Positions 5,509 to 7,317 of a stretch of DNA of 7,317 nucleotides are shown piece after piece (positions within the stretch are counted from its first letter, which is position 1; each line of letters starts with the position of its first letter). Position numbers and translations under genes: made by a program. The notes beneath the pieces are model-generated. The model made no database searches and was not told the DNA's origin. It was given only the letters and a program-made list of their open reading frames with translations. The DNA comes from Bacteroidales bacterium UBA3623 (GTDB lineage: Bacteria; Bacteroidota; Bacteroidia; Bacteroidales; UBA932), in assembly GCA_002373715.1 (NCBI GenBank), contig DFLI01000055.1:1-7317 (forward strand), written 5' to 3'.

Positions 5509-6695
5509 AAATCGTAGTTGCCTACAGCGGAGGACTGGACACCTCCTATACCGTTATGTATCTGGCCAACCAGGGCCACGAAGTATACGCCGCCTGCGCA
5601 GACACCGGCGGCTTTTCCCCGGCCCAATTGGAAAAGAACGAGCAGAACGCCTACAAGTTGGGCGCCAAGGCTTATGTAACCCTGGATGTAAAGCAGGAGT
5701 ACTATGAGCGCAGCCTTAAATATATGGTATTCGGCAATGTCCTCAGGGGCGGAACCTATCCCATCTCCGTTTCTTCGGAACGCATCTTCCAGGCCATCGC
5801 CATTGCGCGTTACGCCAAGGAAATTGGGGCCGATGCCATTGCTCACGGCAGCACCGGAGCCGGAAACGACCAGGTGCGCTTTGACATGACCTTCCAGGTG
5901 ATGTGCCCGGAGATGCAGATTATCACCCTCACCCGAGACAAGGCTCTCAGCCGCCAGGAAGAGGTGGATTATCTGAATCAGCACGGCTTCCCGGCCGATT
6001 TCGCCAAGCTCAAATATTCCTACAACGTGGGCCTCTGGGGCACCTCCATCTGCGGCGGAGAGCTGCTGGACAGCGCCCAGGGCCTGCCCGAATCGGCCTA
6101 TCTGAAGCCTTGCACCAAGACGGGCAACCAGACCGTGAAGCTGGGCTTTGAAAAGGGCCAGCTGGTTTCCGTAGACGGAAAGACTTTTGCCTCTCCGGTG
6201 GCCGCCATCCAGGCCCTGGAGGCATCGGTGGAAGGTTACGGCCTGGGCCGTGACATCCACGTGGGAGACACCATCATTGGTATCAAGGGCCGCGTGGGCT
6301 TTGAAGCCGCCGCTCCCATGCTCATCATTGCCGCCCATAAGTATCTGGAGAAATATACCCTGTCCAAGTGGCAGCAGTACTGGAAAGACCAGGTAGGCAC
6401 CTGGTACGGCATGTTCTTGCACGAGAGCCAGTACCTGGAGCCCGTGATGCGGGACATCGAGGCCATGCTGGAAAGCAGCCAGCGCAATGTAACGGGTACC
6501 GTTATCATCAACTACGGCCCCAAGCAGTTCGAGACCGTGGGCGTAGACAGCCCCAACGACCTGGTGAAAACCAAGTTCGGAGAATACGGAGAAATGCAGA
6601 AAGGCTGGACGGCAGAAGACGCCAAAGGCTTCATCAAGGTGCTTTCCACTCCGCTGCGCGTATACTACAACAGGCACGAAGACGAAACGCTATGA
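5505..6695 (+). CDS. argG: Argininosuccinate synthase
   Basis: This enzyme joins citrulline and aspartate with ATP to make argininosuccinate, the penultimate step. The 396-residue protein is full length (family about 400). The P-loop-like ATP pyrophosphatase motif AYSGGLDTS is at 6-14. HGSTGAGNDQVRF at 114-126, which binds citrulline and aspartate, is intact. GLWGTSICGGE and the KPCTKTGNQTVKLGFEKG region follow, and the C-terminal YLEPVMRDIEAML helix for tetramer contacts is present. Start and stop each overlap a neighbour by 4 nt (argR and the deacylase), so the three genes are likely translated in a coupled series. No Shine-Dalgarno is seen at the start. The high GC at third codon positions leaves a long open antisense frame across the gene (5247-6677), which is not a gene. 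Confidence 0.97.
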   Translation: MKIVVAYSGGLDTSYTVMYLANQGHEVYAACADTGGFSPAQLEKNEQNAYKLGAKAYVTLDVKQEYYERSLKYMVFGNVLRGGTYPISVSSERIFQAIAIARYAKEIGADAIAHGSTGAGNDQVRFDMTFQVMCPEMQIITLTRDKALSRQEEVDYLNQHGFPADFAKLKYSYNVGLWGTSICGGELLDSAQGLPESAYLKPCTKTGNQTVKLGFEKGQLVSVDGKTFASPVAAIQALEASVEGYGLGRDIHVGDTIIGIKGRVGFEAAAPMLIIAAHKYLEKYTLSKWQQYWKDQVGTWYGMFLHESQYLEPVMRDIEAMLESSQRNVTGTVIINYGPKQFETVGVDSPNDLVKTKFGEYGEMQKGWTAEDAKGFIKVLSTPLRVYYNRHEDETL

Positions 6696-7317
6696 TCAGC
6701 CTCCTGCAGAAGTTCATCGCCATTCCCTCCCTCAGCCGGGACGAAGGGGCCGTGGCCGATTTCCTGGAGAATTGGCTCCGGGAAGAAGGCCTGGCGCCCC
6801 ACCGCTGCGGGAACAACCTCTGGTGTTGCCACGGCTCCGGTCCGGCTGTCCTTCTGGACGCACACATAGACACGGTGAAGCCCGTTGCCGGCTGGACGCG
6901 TGACCCTTTCACGCCCAGCCTGGAAGGCGGCCGCCTCTACGGCCTGGGCAGCAACGACGACGGAGCTTCTGTGGTAGCCCTCATTGCGGCCTATAAGCAG
7001 CTCTGCGCGAAGCCTCAACCCTATACGCTCATTCTTTCCCTGTCGGCCGAAGAGGAAACCAGCGGCCGGAAAGGGCTGGAGATTTCGCTCCCGGAAATGG
7101 GAGCCGCCTGCGGCCCCATTGCCTTCGGGGTGTTCGGAGAGCCCACTTCCCTGGAAATGGCGGTGGCCGAAAAGGGACTGATGGTGCTGGACTGCACAGT
7201 GGAAGGCGTAGCCGGACATGCGGCGCGAAACAATGGCGTGAACGCCATTTATAAGGCCCTGGACGCCATAGAATGGTTCCGCAGCAAGCAGTTCGAGAAG
7301 GTATCTCCCCTGCTGGG
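6692..7317 (+). CDS. argE: M20-family N-acyl amino acid deacylase, ArgE type (partial)
   Basis: The open frame starts at an ATG overlapping the argG stop by 4 nt and runs past the window end, so only the first 208 residues are visible of an expected 350-380. It belongs to the M20 metallopeptidase family (ArgE/DapE). Metal and catalytic residues are in place: LLDAHIDTV at 54-62 (His58, Asp60), GSNDDG with Asp89 as bridging ligand, SAEEETSG with Glu121 as base and Glu122 as ligand, and FGEPTSL with Glu150, a string shared with E. coli ArgE. VEGVAGHAA (His176) marks entry to the dimerisation lid domain. By position it should remove the acyl group from N-acylcitrulline, giving citrulline for ArgG; this is needed because ArgF' works on acylated substrate and no argJ is seen. 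DapE or a dipeptidase is possible from the fold alone, but the operon argues for ArgE. Confidence 0.88.
   Translation, partial: MISLLQKFIAIPSLSRDEGAVADFLENWLREEGLAPHRCGNNLWCCHGSGPAVLLDAHIDTVKPVAGWTRDPFTPSLEGGRLYGLGSNDDGASVVALIAAYKQLCAKPQPYTLILSLSAEEETSGRKGLEISLPEMGAACGPIAFGVFGEPTSLEMAVAEKGLMVLDCTVEGVAGHAARNNGVNAIYKALDAIEWFRSKQFEKVSPLL

Noticed and set aside
5247..6677. A 476-codon open frame on the minus strand across argG and argR
   Set aside because: It is wholly antisense to two clearly conserved genes, shows no recognisable domain, and is explained by high GC at third codon positions.
6665..7219. A 184-codon minus-strand ORF opposite the deacylase
   Set aside because: It is antisense to an M20 enzyme whose metal ligands are all in the plus-strand frame.

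Overview
This is a stretch of Bacteroidota (probably Bacteroidales) chromosome. It carries most of an arginine biosynthesis cluster next to the 5' end of a 23S rRNA gene. The lineage call rests on three things. The promoters follow the Bacteroidota TTTG / TAnnTTTG pattern rather than -35/-10. Strong Shine-Dalgarno sequences are mostly absent. The transcarbamylase is the N-succinylornithine (Bacteroides fragilis) type and not ordinary ornithine transcarbamylase. Coding regions are fairly GC-rich and the intergenic DNA is AT-rich. I cannot name the genus.

Layout. Positions 1-242 are the start of a 23S rRNA gene read leftward and cut by the window edge. Positions 243-543 hold its leader, a boxA-like motif, a short 9-bp tandem repeat, a terminator-like hairpin and a good Bacteroidota promoter. 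No 16S rRNA or tRNA gene lies upstream of the 23S. Positions 544-4939 hold a leftward operon, in transcription order: a GNAT acyltransferase (probable N-acylglutamate synthase), argC, argD, argF' and argB. All junctions overlap by 1 or 4 nt except argC-argD, where a palindromic REP-like repeat sits in a 43-bp gap. Positions 4940-5052 are a 113-bp divergent control region with a promoter motif in each direction and a candidate ARG box. Positions 5053-7317 hold the rightward operon argR, argG and an argE-type deacylase cut by the window end, again joined by 4-nt overlaps.

How the genes work together. The GNAT protein would acylate glutamate, ArgB phosphorylates it, ArgC reduces it and ArgD transaminates it to N-acylornithine. 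ArgF' carbamoylates that to N-acylcitrulline. The M20 deacylase would release citrulline, and ArgG makes argininosuccinate. Only argH and carbamoyl-phosphate synthase are not seen. ArgR, encoded at the divergence point, probably controls both arms. The acyl group is probably succinyl, as known for B. fragilis, but the residue that sets this choice (position 90) is serine here rather than the proline I recall in B. fragilis.

Most of the window is ordinary biosynthesis. The items worth following up are the apparently unlinked 23S gene with its odd promoter/hairpin arrangement, the Ser90 transcarbamylase, the cysteine-bearing GNAT enzyme and the REP-like repeat inside the operon. I found no defence system, CRISPR array, insertion sequence or phage genes.
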